Shown here piece by piece: positions 52,504-60,558 of a DNA stretch of 64,000 nt (positions within the stretch are counted from its first letter, which is position 1; each line of letters starts with the position of its first letter). The notes under the pieces were generated by a model. That model had not been told where the DNA came from. It saw only the letters and a list, made by a program, of their open reading frames with translations, and did not search any database. The stretch is from contig NC_007951.1 of the NCBI RefSeq assembly GCF_000013645.1, positions 2,604,001 to 2,668,000 on the forward strand, read 5' to 3'. Origin of the DNA: Paraburkholderia xenovorans LB400. GTDB lineage: Bacteria; Pseudomonadota; Gammaproteobacteria; Burkholderiales; Burkholderiaceae. Made by a program: the position numbers and the translations under genes.

Positions 52504-52632
52504 ATGAAAAGAATTTTCGCGCTGGCCATTCTGGCCGTCACGCTCGGCGGTGCATTGAGCGGTTGCATCGTAGTTCCGGAAGGCGGCTATCACGACCACG
52601 ATCACTACCATCACGATCGCGACCACTATTGA
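52504..52632 (+). CDS. 42-residue His-rich lipoprotein
   Basis: A signal peptide (MKRIFALAILAVTLGGA) ends in the lipobox LSGC, giving a lipidated mature peptide of only 22 residues that finishes with GGYHDHDHYHHDRDHY. Half of the tail is His or Asp, so it probably binds divalent metal such as zinc, copper or nickel. GGGAG lies 8 bp upstream. The next gene also encodes a secreted His-rich protein. It has no named family that I recognise. Confidence 0.75.
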   Translation: MKRIFALAILAVTLGGALSGCIVVPEGGYHDHDHYHHDRDHY

Positions 52633-52685
52633 GCGCGAACCGCGCAAGACTGTCCACTCACCACCGTAGAAGCCGGAAATAAAAC

Positions 52686-53066
52686 ATGAACGAATCACGA
52701 AACCGCTGGCTGTCCGTGGCGATCGTTGCGGGTCTGGGAATTGGCGCATCGTCAGCCGCGCTGGCCCACGTCGATGTAGGCGTGAACATCGGCATTCCGG
52801 GGGTCGCATATGCGCCTGAACCCGTGTATGCCCCGCCACCTCCGGTCTACGCGCCGGCTCCGCCGGTGGTCGTGGTGAGTCCGGGCTGGTACGGCGAGCG
52901 CTACTACGACGGCCGCCGCTACTGGGACCGGCGCGAGTGGGAAGAGCGCCATCACGGTGGACGCGAATGGCATGAGGCGCGCGGCCCGCATGGCGACTGG
53001 CGCGGCCACGACAATGGGTGGCATGGTCAGGGCGACGACCGCGGCCACGATCACGGCGAGCATTGA
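52686..53066 (+). CDS. Secreted Pro/Tyr/His-rich protein
   Basis: The 126-residue protein has a signal peptide (cleavage after ALA near residue 27). A Pro-rich stretch with repeated VYAPPPP-like units follows, then a Tyr/Arg/Trp-rich region, then a His/Gly/Asp-rich tail. Similar small periplasmic proteins are common in Burkholderia. Histidine richness suggests metal binding; nothing indicates catalysis. It lies 53 bp after the His-rich lipoprotein gene. Confidence 0.7.
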   Translation: MNESRNRWLSVAIVAGLGIGASSAALAHVDVGVNIGIPGVAYAPEPVYAPPPPVYAPAPPVVVVSPGWYGERYYDGRRYWDRREWEERHHGGREWHEARGPHGDWRGHDNGWHGQGDDRGHDHGEH

Positions 53067-53152
53067 TGCGCATGCCGCGCTCGCATCAGTGATGACGCGA
53101 TGACGCGGCAACGCACACGCATCCGCGCCACATCTTCTGCAGGAGCGACGCT

Positions 53153-53401
53153 TTGCTACGCAGCGATCCGAGACGAGTCACCGCGCAAATCAACGACACG
53201 CTGATCAGCGCTGAATATAGCGAGCAGACCGGTCAATTGTGTTTGCGTCAGGACGGCGCACTATTGCGCGAATGGTTTCCACCTCACTCGTGGATCGCGA
53301 TTGCGTCAGTGGCGGGCGCGCGGCACTGGGGCACGCGACCTGACGACGATGATCTGCTGGCGCTGTTGCACAACGAGATGACCCTGTTGCGCGCGCCATA
53401 G
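53153..53401 (+). CDS. Small conserved-looking protein of unknown function
   Basis: This 82-residue soluble protein starts at a TTG (53153) placed 7 bp after AGGAG, which is the only reasonable start. It has no signal peptide or known motif. The pattern of two short beta strands (QINDTLISAEYSE, GQLCLRQDG) and an acidic centre (TRPDDDDLLALL) suggests a real folded protein. Function unknown. Confidence 0.55.
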   Translation: MLRSDPRRVTAQINDTLISAEYSEQTGQLCLRQDGALLREWFPPHSWIAIASVAGARHWGTRPDDDDLLALLHNEMTLLRAP

Positions 53402-53415
53402 AAAACAGTCTGCTT

Positions 53416-53442
53416 GCGCGCGGCGCTACGCTCGCCGCGCGC
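53416..53442. terminator. Hairpin between convergent genes
   Basis: A perfect 10-bp stem, GCGCGCGGCG with CGCCGCGCGC, and a 7-nt loop lie in the 53-bp gap between two convergent genes. No T run follows on either strand, so terminator function is uncertain. Confidence 0.45.
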
Positions 53443-53454
53443 TTCGCCGTTCGC

Positions 53455-53706
53455 TCAACGGGCGTTGTAAATCGGCGGCGAATAGGAGCTGACCGTCGTG
53501 TCCGTGCCGTGACCGGCTTGCCACGTACCACGGCTACCTGAACCATAACCGCTGTTATCGGCTTGAGCCGGGACCTGCTGGCCCGAAGCCTGCGCCTGCA
53601 CGCCCTGTGCGTCTTGCGACGCGGGCTGGCTGGACGACTGAGCGAACGAAGCCACCGGCGCGGCAAGAACAACGGCGATAGCAACAGCTTGAATGAGCGA
53701 CTTCAT
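53455..53706 (-). CDS. Small secreted Gln/Ser-rich protein
   Basis: The 83-residue protein has a clear signal peptide (MKSLIQAVAIAVVLAAPVASFA, cleavage before QSS) and a mature part rich in Gln, Ser and Ala with a GYGSGSRGTW segment. Such DUF4148-like small periplasmic proteins are typical of Burkholderia. GGAGG lies 6 bp before the ATG. Function unknown. Confidence 0.7.
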   Translation of the reverse strand: MKSLIQAVAIAVVLAAPVASFAQSSSQPASQDAQGVQAQASGQQVPAQADNSGYGSGSRGTWQAGHGTDTTVSSYSPPIYNAR

Positions 53707-54059
53707 GAAACCACCTCCAGAGATTGTCTTTCTACATGCTGCGGATGGTGCTCTTGTTGCAGCGGTAGATGTAGTGTAGGTGCCCGGCGCAGCGGGATAA
53801 ATCCGCCAATCCTGAATTCACTGTTGCTGCTGCTACTACAATGGAAAACGACTGTTCGTCGAGTGTTTGATAAAACCATTTGCTCGAAATACGCCGTTTC
53901 CCTGACCACCATACGGTGACTGTTAAGGACGGCGCTCACAGTGGCTCTTCTGCAGAAGCGCATGTCGGCGAAAAAGCACCGAATTTATCTTTTATATAAG
54001 ATGTGCATTTTCAGAATCCGCAGCGCAATTACGCTGCCACGTGCGCTTCAGGAGCAAGC
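53707..54059. other. AT-richer intergenic region before lpxO
   Basis: These 353 bp separate two divergent genes and contain no supported gene. The DNA is AT-richer than the flanks, with TTTTATATAAG near 53993-54001 that could serve as a -10 for the lpxO-like gene. Nothing else is evident. Confidence 0.5.
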
Positions 54060-54962
54060 ATGCGGTGGTTTATTCTTATCTGGTTCACAGCGAGTGCCGC
54101 CTATGTTTCACGGCGCGGCACGGTCCGATTCGGATTCTGGCGGCAACTATCAGACCATTCGACATTCATGGCACCGGTCAATTGCCTCTGGTACATGCTG
54201 TCGACACTCAAGTCCAACGCCTTCATCGATAAAAAGCTTTTTCCGGAGCTGGCGGCATTACAGGCCAACTGGAAAACCATCCGGGACGAGGCGCTCGCAG
54301 TAGATGCGGCACAAAAGATATCCGCGTCGAGTAACTATAACGACATTGGCTTCAACTCGTTCTTTAAAACGGGTTGGCGGCGCTTTTATCTGAAATGGTA
54401 TGACGCGCCTCATCCCTCCGCTGAAGCCCTGTGTCCGGTCACCACGCGGTTGCTGCAGGATATCCCCACCGTCAAGGCCGCCATGTTCGCGCAATTGCCG
54501 CCGGGCGCGAGTCTCGTTCGCCATCGCGATCCGTACGCGGGATCCATTCGCTATCACCTTGGACTCGTCACGCCGGACGACCCTAAATGCTATATCGACG
54601 TAGACGGCCAGCACTATTACTGGCGCGACGGCGAAGCCGTGCTATTCGACGAAACCTATATTCACTACGCGAAGAATGAAACCGATAAGTCGCGCATCGT
54701 TCTTTTCTGCGACATCGAGCGTCCAATGTACTTTCGCTGGGCGGCCGCGCTCAATCGAATGTTCTCCGCCATTCTGCTTCGCGCGGCAACCTCGCCGAAC
54801 GAAGCCGGAGATCGCACCGGCTTTCTGAATCTCATTTTCAAATACCTGTATGCCGTGCGGCGGCTCGGCAAGCGTATCAAGGCATGGCACCGGCCAACGT
54901 ACTACATGATCAAATGGATTCTGTTCGGCGCGATTATCGTAGGTCTATTCGCCGCGTTGTAA
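54060..54962 (+). CDS. lpxO: Lipid A hydroxylase LpxO-like (Asp/Asn beta-hydroxylase family)
   Basis: This 300-residue Fe(II)/2-oxoglutarate oxygenase has an N-terminal membrane helix, the iron triad H-x-D in HRDPYAGSIRYH with a distal His in FDETYIHYAKNETDKSR, and a C-terminal helix. LpxO 2-hydroxylates acyl chains of lipid A at the inner membrane. AGGAGC precedes the ATG at 54060. Similar genes occur as single units in Burkholderia. LpxO versus another lipid hydroxylase cannot be settled by motif alone. Confidence 0.78.
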   Translation: MRWFILIWFTASAAYVSRRGTVRFGFWRQLSDHSTFMAPVNCLWYMLSTLKSNAFIDKKLFPELAALQANWKTIRDEALAVDAAQKISASSNYNDIGFNSFFKTGWRRFYLKWYDAPHPSAEALCPVTTRLLQDIPTVKAAMFAQLPPGASLVRHRDPYAGSIRYHLGLVTPDDPKCYIDVDGQHYYWRDGEAVLFDETYIHYAKNETDKSRIVLFCDIERPMYFRWAAALNRMFSAILLRAATSPNEAGDRTGFLNLIFKYLYAVRRLGKRIKAWHRPTYYMIKWILFGAIIVGLFAAL

Positions 54963-54998
54963 TCTGGCGAGGCGCGTGTGCGCCGCGCCTCCCCCTAT

Positions 54999-55640
54999 TC
55001 AGGAAACGACCGCCGCGGAAAAGGCCGGCCTGCTTCTGATCGCCTGAAGCCACCGGTCCAGCGAGGGCAGCGGTTGCGGCGCGTCCAGCCGCCCGGCAAA
55101 CCGTTCGGCCAGATGCACCCAGCGGTGCGCCGCGAGGCCAACGCCGATATCGGCCACGGTAAAGCGATCCTGCGCGAGATAGTCGTGTTTTTCGAGGACC
55201 GCGTCCGCAATGCCGAGAAGCCGCGTTGCTTCACGATATGAACGCCCGATGGCGTCATAGTCGCGTTGCGCCTCCGGCACGCGGGTCAGCCCCAGGAACG
55301 CAACGCGCAATGTCGCCCACAGCGTGCCGAGTTGCCAGTCCATCCAGCGCTCGACGTCGGCGCGCTCAGCGGGTTTGGACGGCAGCAAGGTGTGCGCGTC
55401 GTATTTCGCGGCCAGGTAACGCACAATCGTATTGGATTCCCACAGCACACACTCGCCGTCGACGAGCGTGGGCACCAGTGCGTTCGGATTGAGCGCGCGA
55501 TACTGCGGCGTGTCGATCACGCCGAATTCGAGTCCCGCATCGATCCGTGAAAATTCCCGCCCTTCCGCGAGACCCAGTTCAGCGAGACACCACAGCACTT
55601 TCTGCACATTGATCGAACTGCGTCGGCCATAGACCTGCAT
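54999..55640 (-). CDS. Glutathione S-transferase family protein
   Basis: The 213-residue GST has the N-terminal thioredoxin-like domain with NVQKVLWCLAELGL, the cis-Pro glutathione site LVPTLVDGECVLWESNTIVRYLAAKY and an all-helical C-terminal domain ending RFTVADIGVGLAAHRW. It conjugates glutathione to electrophiles. It follows the chrA pair in the same direction by 16 bp. Substrate unknown. Confidence 0.87.
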   Translation of the reverse strand: MQVYGRRSSINVQKVLWCLAELGLAEGREFSRIDAGLEFGVIDTPQYRALNPNALVPTLVDGECVLWESNTIVRYLAAKYDAHTLLPSKPAERADVERWMDWQLGTLWATLRVAFLGLTRVPEAQRDYDAIGRSYREATRLLGIADAVLEKHDYLAQDRFTVADIGVGLAAHRWVHLAERFAGRLDAPQPLPSLDRWLQAIRSRPAFSAAVVS

Positions 55641-55656
55641 TGCAATACCTCATTGG

Positions 55657-56193
55657 CTAGTGAATTCTGGCGATTATCACATTCACGAGCCCCGCGCCGA
55701 ATAGAACGATCAGCGGATTCATCTTCGGGCGTGAAAGAAAAAGGGCCAACGCGATGGCGGCGAGCGCCCAGATCGTCCATGTGGACGAGGAAGCGTGCAG
55801 CACCGAAAATGCGCCTGCGAGAATCAGCCCGGTTGCAACCGGCGCGAGGCCCTGCTCCGCGGTCCGGTGCCAGGGATGCTGCTTGTGCCGCGTCCATGCG
55901 ATCGTCGCACCGTAGGCAAGCATCGAAGACGGTACGAAGAGCGCCAGCGAAGCAACCACGGCACCCATGAAACCGGACGCCTTCCAGCCGATCAGTGTCG
56001 TCAGCAACGCACCCGGGCCGGGCGCCGCGCGCGAGATCGCGAACAGGTCGACGAATTCCGCCTGCGTGACCCAGCCGTGGATTGCAACGGCCTGCTGGTT
56101 GATATCGGCGACGATACTTTGTCCGCCGCCCAGCGACAGCAACGACAGCGGCGCGAATACGGCGATCAGTTGCAGGTAGATGTTATCGCGCAC
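55657..56193 (-). CDS. Chromate transporter half-protein, C-terminal type (ChrA)
   Basis: The 178-residue membrane protein has about six hydrophobic segments and the CHR motif FAPLSLLSLGGGQSIVADI and AISRAAPGPGALLTTLIGW. It is one half of a split ChrA pair; single-domain CHR proteins work as heteromers with a partner of opposite topology. The GTG start at 56193 overlaps the partner gene by 11 bp. It exports chromate or another oxyanion. Confidence 0.85.
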   Translation of the reverse strand: MRDNIYLQLIAVFAPLSLLSLGGGQSIVADINQQAVAIHGWVTQAEFVDLFAISRAAPGPGALLTTLIGWKASGFMGAVVASLALFVPSSMLAYGATIAWTRHKQHPWHRTAEQGLAPVATGLILAGAFSVLHASSSTWTIWALAAIALALFLSRPKMNPLIVLFGAGLVNVIIARIH

Positions 56194-56755
56194 CGTGACG
56201 GCTCCTGGAGGCGAGGTACAACCCGGCGGCTCCCGCCACCAGTGCGACCGGCACGAGTGGCCAGCGCAGCACGCCGACCGCGACGAAGACCACGGCGATC
56301 AGCGCAAGCGGCCAGCGTCGTACCGCGAGCAGCGAGCGTGCGGTGCGAAAGCCCACCGAAGCGGTCATGCCGATCGCCGCGGCGGCCACGCCTTCGAGAA
56401 ACTCATGCAGCCACGCGAGTTGCGCGAACTGATGAAACACCGTGGCGAGCAGAACGATCACCACCATAGGCGGCACGAGCAACGAAGACACGGCAACCGT
56501 GCTGCCGATCGCACCCTTCATGCGGTAGCCGACATAGATCGACAGGTTGATCACGTTCGAGCCGGGCAGGATCTGCCCGAGCGTGAGTGCCCCAAGGAAC
56601 TCATCTTCATCCAGCCAGCCTCTTTGCGTCACCACTTCGCGATAGATCCACGCGGACAGGCCGCCGCCGAAACTCGTGAGCCCGACGCGCGCGAACAACA
56701 GAAGAATCTGCAGCAACGACACGTCATTCGTTTTACGCACGGACACGGATTGCAT
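56183..56755 (-). CDS. Chromate transporter half-protein, N-terminal type (ChrA)
   Basis: The 190-residue partner CHR protein has FARVGLTSFGGGLSAWIYRE, LGALTLGQILPGSNVINLSIYVGY and further helices. Together with the overlapping downstream gene it gives the equivalent of full-length ChrA. AAGGAG precedes the ATG. It is downstream of tctA by 75 bp in the same direction and may be read in the same transcript. Confidence 0.85.
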   Translation of the reverse strand: MQSVSVRKTNDVSLLQILLLFARVGLTSFGGGLSAWIYREVVTQRGWLDEDEFLGALTLGQILPGSNVINLSIYVGYRMKGAIGSTVAVSSLLVPPMVVIVLLATVFHQFAQLAWLHEFLEGVAAAAIGMTASVGFRTARSLLAVRRWPLALIAVVFVAVGVLRWPLVPVALVAGAAGLYLASRSRHGAR

Positions 56756-56830
56756 GCAGGCTGACTCCTTGCTGTTACCTGTCGCGACGGAGGCAGCCGG
56801 CGCTGCCGCACGGATAAAACTCAGGTGGCG

Positions 56831-58378
56831 TCAATGCCGCTCGTTCGCCAGCCGATGCGCGGCGGCCACCTGCTCCTCCACCTCACGCACCAGCTTCGAC
56901 GATTTTCTCCGGCGGCTCCAGACCGACGCCGCCACGCTGATTGCGGCGCAGCCGAGCAGACTCGCGGCGATGGGACTGCGAAGAAACACGCTCGGATCGC
57001 CATTCGAAATGGTCAGCGCCTGACGGAACGACTGCTCGAGCGTGTGGCCCAGAATCAGCCCGAAGAGCAGCGGTGCCTTGGGAATGTCGAACTTGCGAAA
57101 CGCGTAGCCGACAATGCCGAAGAACAGCGCGAGAAACAGGTCGAACACGTCATTGCTGAATGAATACACCCCTGCGGACGCGATCACGAGAATCAGACAC
57201 AGCAGCACGCCGGACGGCACATAGAGGATTCGCGACAGAATGCCGACGAGTGGCAGATTCAGCAGCAACAGCATGATGTTGCCGATATACATGCTCGCGA
57301 TGAGGCCCCAGACGAGATCCGGCTGGGTGTGAAACAGCATCGGGCCGGGCTGGATGCCATACATGATGAACGCGCCCATGATCACCGCCGTCGCGCCGGA
57401 CCCCGGAACACCGAGCGCCAGCAGATGCACGAACGCGCCGCAAGTGTCCGCGTTGGTCGCCGCTTCCGGCGCCGCAACCCCTTCGATCGCGCCGTGGCCG
57501 AACTCCTCCGGATGCTTCGAGATCTTCTTTTCCAGCACATACGAAAGCATCGCCGCGAGCGTGCCGCCGAGTCCCGGCGCCGCGCCGCAGATAAAGCCGA
57601 CCGCCGAGCCGCGAAAGATCGCCGGCCGCGCGCGGCGCCATTCCTGGCGGGTGAACCACACTTTGCCCTCCACGCGCACGGTGTGCAGCGTGCCGCCGAG
57701 CGTGCCTTCGACCATCCGGCTGACTTCGGCAATGGCGAACAGACCCACCACCACCACGAGAAAGTTCACCCGGTCCTGGAGTTGCGTGAGGCCGAGCGTA
57801 AAACGCGGCACCCCGCTTTGCAGATCGATCCCGACTGTTGCGAGACCGAGCCCGAGGAATACCGCCATCATCCCTTTGCCCAGCGAATCGCCGGTGAGCG
57901 CGCCGACTGTCGACAGCGCGAAGCAGATCAGCGCGAAATATTCAGTAGGCCCAAAATGCAGCGCGACGGCAGCGAGCGGCGCCGCGACGAACGCAAGCGC
58001 GGTTACGCCCATCATGCCGGCCATGAACGAGCTGACCGCGGCAATCGCCAGCGTGGCGGCCGCTCGGCCTTTCCTTGCCAGCGGATAGCCGTCGAGCACG
58101 GTCATCACTGCGGCTGCGTCTCCCGGCGTGTTGAGCAGGATCGCGGTGACCGCGCCGCCATACATGCAGCCGTAATAAATGCCGGTGAGCATCATGAGGG
58201 CCGAAATGGGATCCATGCCGAAGGTCACCGGAATGAGCAATGCAATTCCCGCCGACGGGCCAATGCCCGGCAAATGGCTGATCATCGTGCCGATGAACAC
58301 ACCGAAAAGCGTATACATGAGATGCATCGGTGTCGCGGCAACCGCGAGTCCGTGCAGAATGCCTTGCAGACTGTCCAT
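56831..58378 (-). CDS. tctA: Tripartite tricarboxylate transporter permease TctA
   Basis: This 515-residue large permease has about 11-12 helices and the TctA signatures GIGPSAGIALLIPVTFGMDP, MYGGAVTAILLNTPGDAAAVMT and PGLGGTLAAMLSYVLEKK. It is the main membrane channel of the TTT transporter, driven by an ion gradient. It follows tctB by 12 bp. With the Bug-type binding protein it imports a carboxylate, here probably an aromatic acid. Confidence 0.93.
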   Translation of the reverse strand: MDSLQGILHGLAVAATPMHLMYTLFGVFIGTMISHLPGIGPSAGIALLIPVTFGMDPISALMMLTGIYYGCMYGGAVTAILLNTPGDAAAVMTVLDGYPLARKGRAAATLAIAAVSSFMAGMMGVTALAFVAAPLAAVALHFGPTEYFALICFALSTVGALTGDSLGKGMMAVFLGLGLATVGIDLQSGVPRFTLGLTQLQDRVNFLVVVVGLFAIAEVSRMVEGTLGGTLHTVRVEGKVWFTRQEWRRARPAIFRGSAVGFICGAAPGLGGTLAAMLSYVLEKKISKHPEEFGHGAIEGVAAPEAATNADTCGAFVHLLALGVPGSGATAVIMGAFIMYGIQPGPMLFHTQPDLVWGLIASMYIGNIMLLLLNLPLVGILSRILYVPSGVLLCLILVIASAGVYSFSNDVFDLFLALFFGIVGYAFRKFDIPKAPLLFGLILGHTLEQSFRQALTISNGDPSVFLRSPIAASLLGCAAISVAASVWSRRRKSSKLVREVEEQVAAAHRLANERH

Positions 58379-58390
58379 GATGCGAACGCC

Positions 58391-58921
58391 TCAAAATGGG
58401 AGAAGGCCGGTCGGCACCGGAACGCCGAGAAGCTGGGAAAACAGCAGATCGAAGACCACCGTCACGCCGAGCGCGATGGCGAGATTGGTTTTGTGGCGTC
58501 GACGGTTGAAATAGCTGAGCAGCCCAAACAGAAACACCGAGGTCGAGAGTACATAGCCGGCACGCTCGAAACACAGGTAATAGACGGCGGTCCAGACCAC
58601 CATGCCGATCAGGACGAACGGACGCTGCTTCGGTTCGGGCGCCGTCTGTTCCGCGTGCGGGTTCTTTGTGTCGGCCGCCGTTTGCGCGGAAGTCTGCGCG
58701 CAAACCGGTTCAGCCATTTTCGAATGAACCTTGCCGCGCCCTTCGAGCAGGATAACCAGCGCCGAGGCGATCAGTCCCACGCCGACGAGAGCCGGAAACG
58801 CCCTCGGCCCGAGCGGGTCGCTCAGGCGGACTTCAGGCAAGCGCATATCCATGTACAGGTACGCTGCGGCGAGCGCCATTACACAGAATGCGAGCCATAC
58901 ATCGCTGCTGATGCTTTTCAT
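58391..58921 (-). CDS. tctB: Tripartite tricarboxylate transporter small subunit TctB
   Basis: The 176-residue protein has four hydrophobic segments and the family pattern DMRLPEVRLSDPLGPRAFPALVGVGL. A charged central linker (about residues 60-100) separates the first and last helices. It is the small membrane partner of TctA. GGAGGAG precedes the start. Order tctC, VOC gene, tctB, tctA on the minus strand indicates one operon. Confidence 0.88.
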   Translation of the reverse strand: MKSISSDVWLAFCVMALAAAYLYMDMRLPEVRLSDPLGPRAFPALVGVGLIASALVILLEGRGKVHSKMAEPVCAQTSAQTAADTKNPHAEQTAPEPKQRPFVLIGMVVWTAVYYLCFERAGYVLSTSVFLFGLLSYFNRRRHKTNLAIALGVTVVFDLLFSQLLGVPVPTGLLPF

Positions 58922-59097
58922 GTCTCCTCCAGAGTTCGACTCCGGCGGCGGCTGCCCAGGGTGGCCGCTGCCGCCGGTTCACGCGGCCCACGAGGAGCTC
59001 GCGTAGTCGTGCCCGTTTATTTGCGAGCGCGTCGTGCCGCGCCCGCCGCTTGCGCCGTGCAGCCAATGCGCGACGTCTCAGCTACGGCAGCGCCGCA

Positions 59098-59478
59098 TCA
59101 CTTCTCGTTGTAGCGGCCCGGCTTCACCACCTCGGCGATCGTGCCGTCCGGTGCGCGAAACTTCAGTGCACCCTCGCCTTTCGCCGAAAGAATCTCGCCA
59201 CCGTACTGCTTGATCTTCTCGGCGGCCACTTCCTGGTCGTCGACCGTGACGCCCCAGTGGTGCAAACGCGGACCGGCGCCGGCGAGTTGCGCTTCGTGCG
59301 AGTCTTCGCTGTCGTACTTCATCAACGTAAAGTCGATGTGACCGTCGGTCATGTGACGCGAGATGTGCTCGCGGTTGCGCCCGGTCTTCACTTCCTTGAA
59401 GCCGAACACTTCGGTATAGAAACGGGTCGCCTGTTCGAGGTCGTCGACCTTGACTGCGAGGTGAACGATGCGTGACAT
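59098..59478 (-). CDS. VOC/glyoxalase-fold protein
   Basis: The 126-residue single-domain VOC protein has HLAVKVDDLEQATRFYTEVFGF and LHHWGVTVDDQE with HISRHMTDG, giving candidate metal-binding His and Glu (TIAEVV). Such enzymes bind a metal and act as glyoxalases, isomerases or extradiol dioxygenases. It sits between tctC and tctB, so it probably acts on the imported substrate or its product. Start chosen at 59478, 7 bp after GGAG. Confidence 0.75.
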   Translation of the reverse strand: MSRIVHLAVKVDDLEQATRFYTEVFGFKEVKTGRNREHISRHMTDGHIDFTLMKYDSEDSHEAQLAGAGPRLHHWGVTVDDQEVAAEKIKQYGGEILSAKGEGALKFRAPDGTIAEVVKPGRYNEK

Positions 59479-59524
59479 ATGGATCTCCATGTCGATAGGT
59501 ACTGCGGGTTGGAAGAAAGATTCG

Positions 59525-60523
59525 CTACTTCGCGATGCCAAGCTCGCCAAGCAGAGGGGTCAGGCGATTGCGCTCGTCCTGAAGAAATGCACGGGTCTGA
59601 GTGCTGTTTTTATAGTCTGCAGTCCAAAGATTCCGTTTCACGGCCACGGCCCACTCCGGCGACGAGGTAGCCTTCTGCAATACGTTGTCCCACCACGCTA
59701 TTTCGGCGGCCGTCATGTTCTTCGGACCGACCAGCACGCGCCAGGTCGTAAAGTCCACATTGATGCCCTGCTCCTTCCACGTCGGCACGCCTGCCAGTTC
59801 GCCGCCCTGACGCGCGCCGGCGGGAATCGCAATCATGCGCACCGCGCCGGACTTGCTCGGTCCCAACACCACGCCCGCAGGCGTCGCGGCAGCCGTTACG
59901 TGGCCGCCCATCAACGCCGTCAACGCTTCACCGCCTGAATCGAAAAATACGACTTTGATTTTCTTCGGATCCTGGCCGGCGCCTTTCATCACGAGCGCCG
60001 CGGCGTCGTGACTCTGACCGCCCGGCGAACTCGACACGCCCAGCGTGACGCTGGTGGGATCTTTCTTGAGCATCTGCACGAGATCGCTGCCCGACTTGAT
60101 CGGCGAATTGCCCGGCACCGAGAACACCACCTGCTCGGTCACGAACACGGCAAGCGGCGTCACGTCGTCGATACCTACCGTGGAAAGGCCCGTAATCCGG
60201 TTGGTGATCAGCGGCAGCGCCTCTACCGTGACAAAGTGGCCGTCGCCTTCGTGTGAATTGATGTACGCGATACTGACCGTGCCGCCTCCGCCAGGCCGGT
60301 TGATGACCGTAACGGGCCGGGGCGACAGCTTCTCCTGCTGAATGACGCTCTGCAGCGTGCGGGCAACCAGATCGAGTCCTCCACCAGGCGCGCTCGGCAC
60401 CACGATCTCGACCGGCCGTCGGGGCTGCCACGTGTCCGCGGCGCTCGCCAGCGTCGCGCACGCCGATAGCAGCACGACACAGATGCCACGCGCGACACCT
60501 GATATCTCAAGCCTCCTCCTCAT
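59525..60523 (-). CDS. tctC: Bug-family periplasmic binding protein TctC
   Basis: This 332-residue protein has a signal peptide (cleavage after ASA near residue 28). The mature chain shows the Bug/TctC pattern RRPVEIVVPSAPGGGLDLVARTL, GVSSSPGGQSHDAAALVM and ALMGGHVTAA. Bug proteins deliver carboxylates to TctAB. ATG at 60523 is 8 bp after AGGAG; a GTG one codon earlier is possible. It is coupled with the Pht5-like gene upstream (35-bp gap). Confidence 0.9.
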   Translation of the reverse strand: MRRRLEISGVARGICVVLLSACATLASAADTWQPRRPVEIVVPSAPGGGLDLVARTLQSVIQQEKLSPRPVTVINRPGGGGTVSIAYINSHEGDGHFVTVEALPLITNRITGLSTVGIDDVTPLAVFVTEQVVFSVPGNSPIKSGSDLVQMLKKDPTSVTLGVSSSPGGQSHDAAALVMKGAGQDPKKIKVVFFDSGGEALTALMGGHVTAAATPAGVVLGPSKSGAVRMIAIPAGARQGGELAGVPTWKEQGINVDFTTWRVLVGPKNMTAAEIAWWDNVLQKATSSPEWAVAVKRNLWTADYKNSTQTRAFLQDERNRLTPLLGELGIAK

Positions 60524-60558
60524 CACTTCGTCTCCTGTTTATAGTGCTCTGTGGCCGT

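Noticed and set aside
53988..54003. Inverted repeat ATCTT-N6-AAGAT before lpxO
   Set aside because: Arms of five bases in AT-rich DNA are expected by chance, and no PhoP- or PmrA-type half-site spacing is present.
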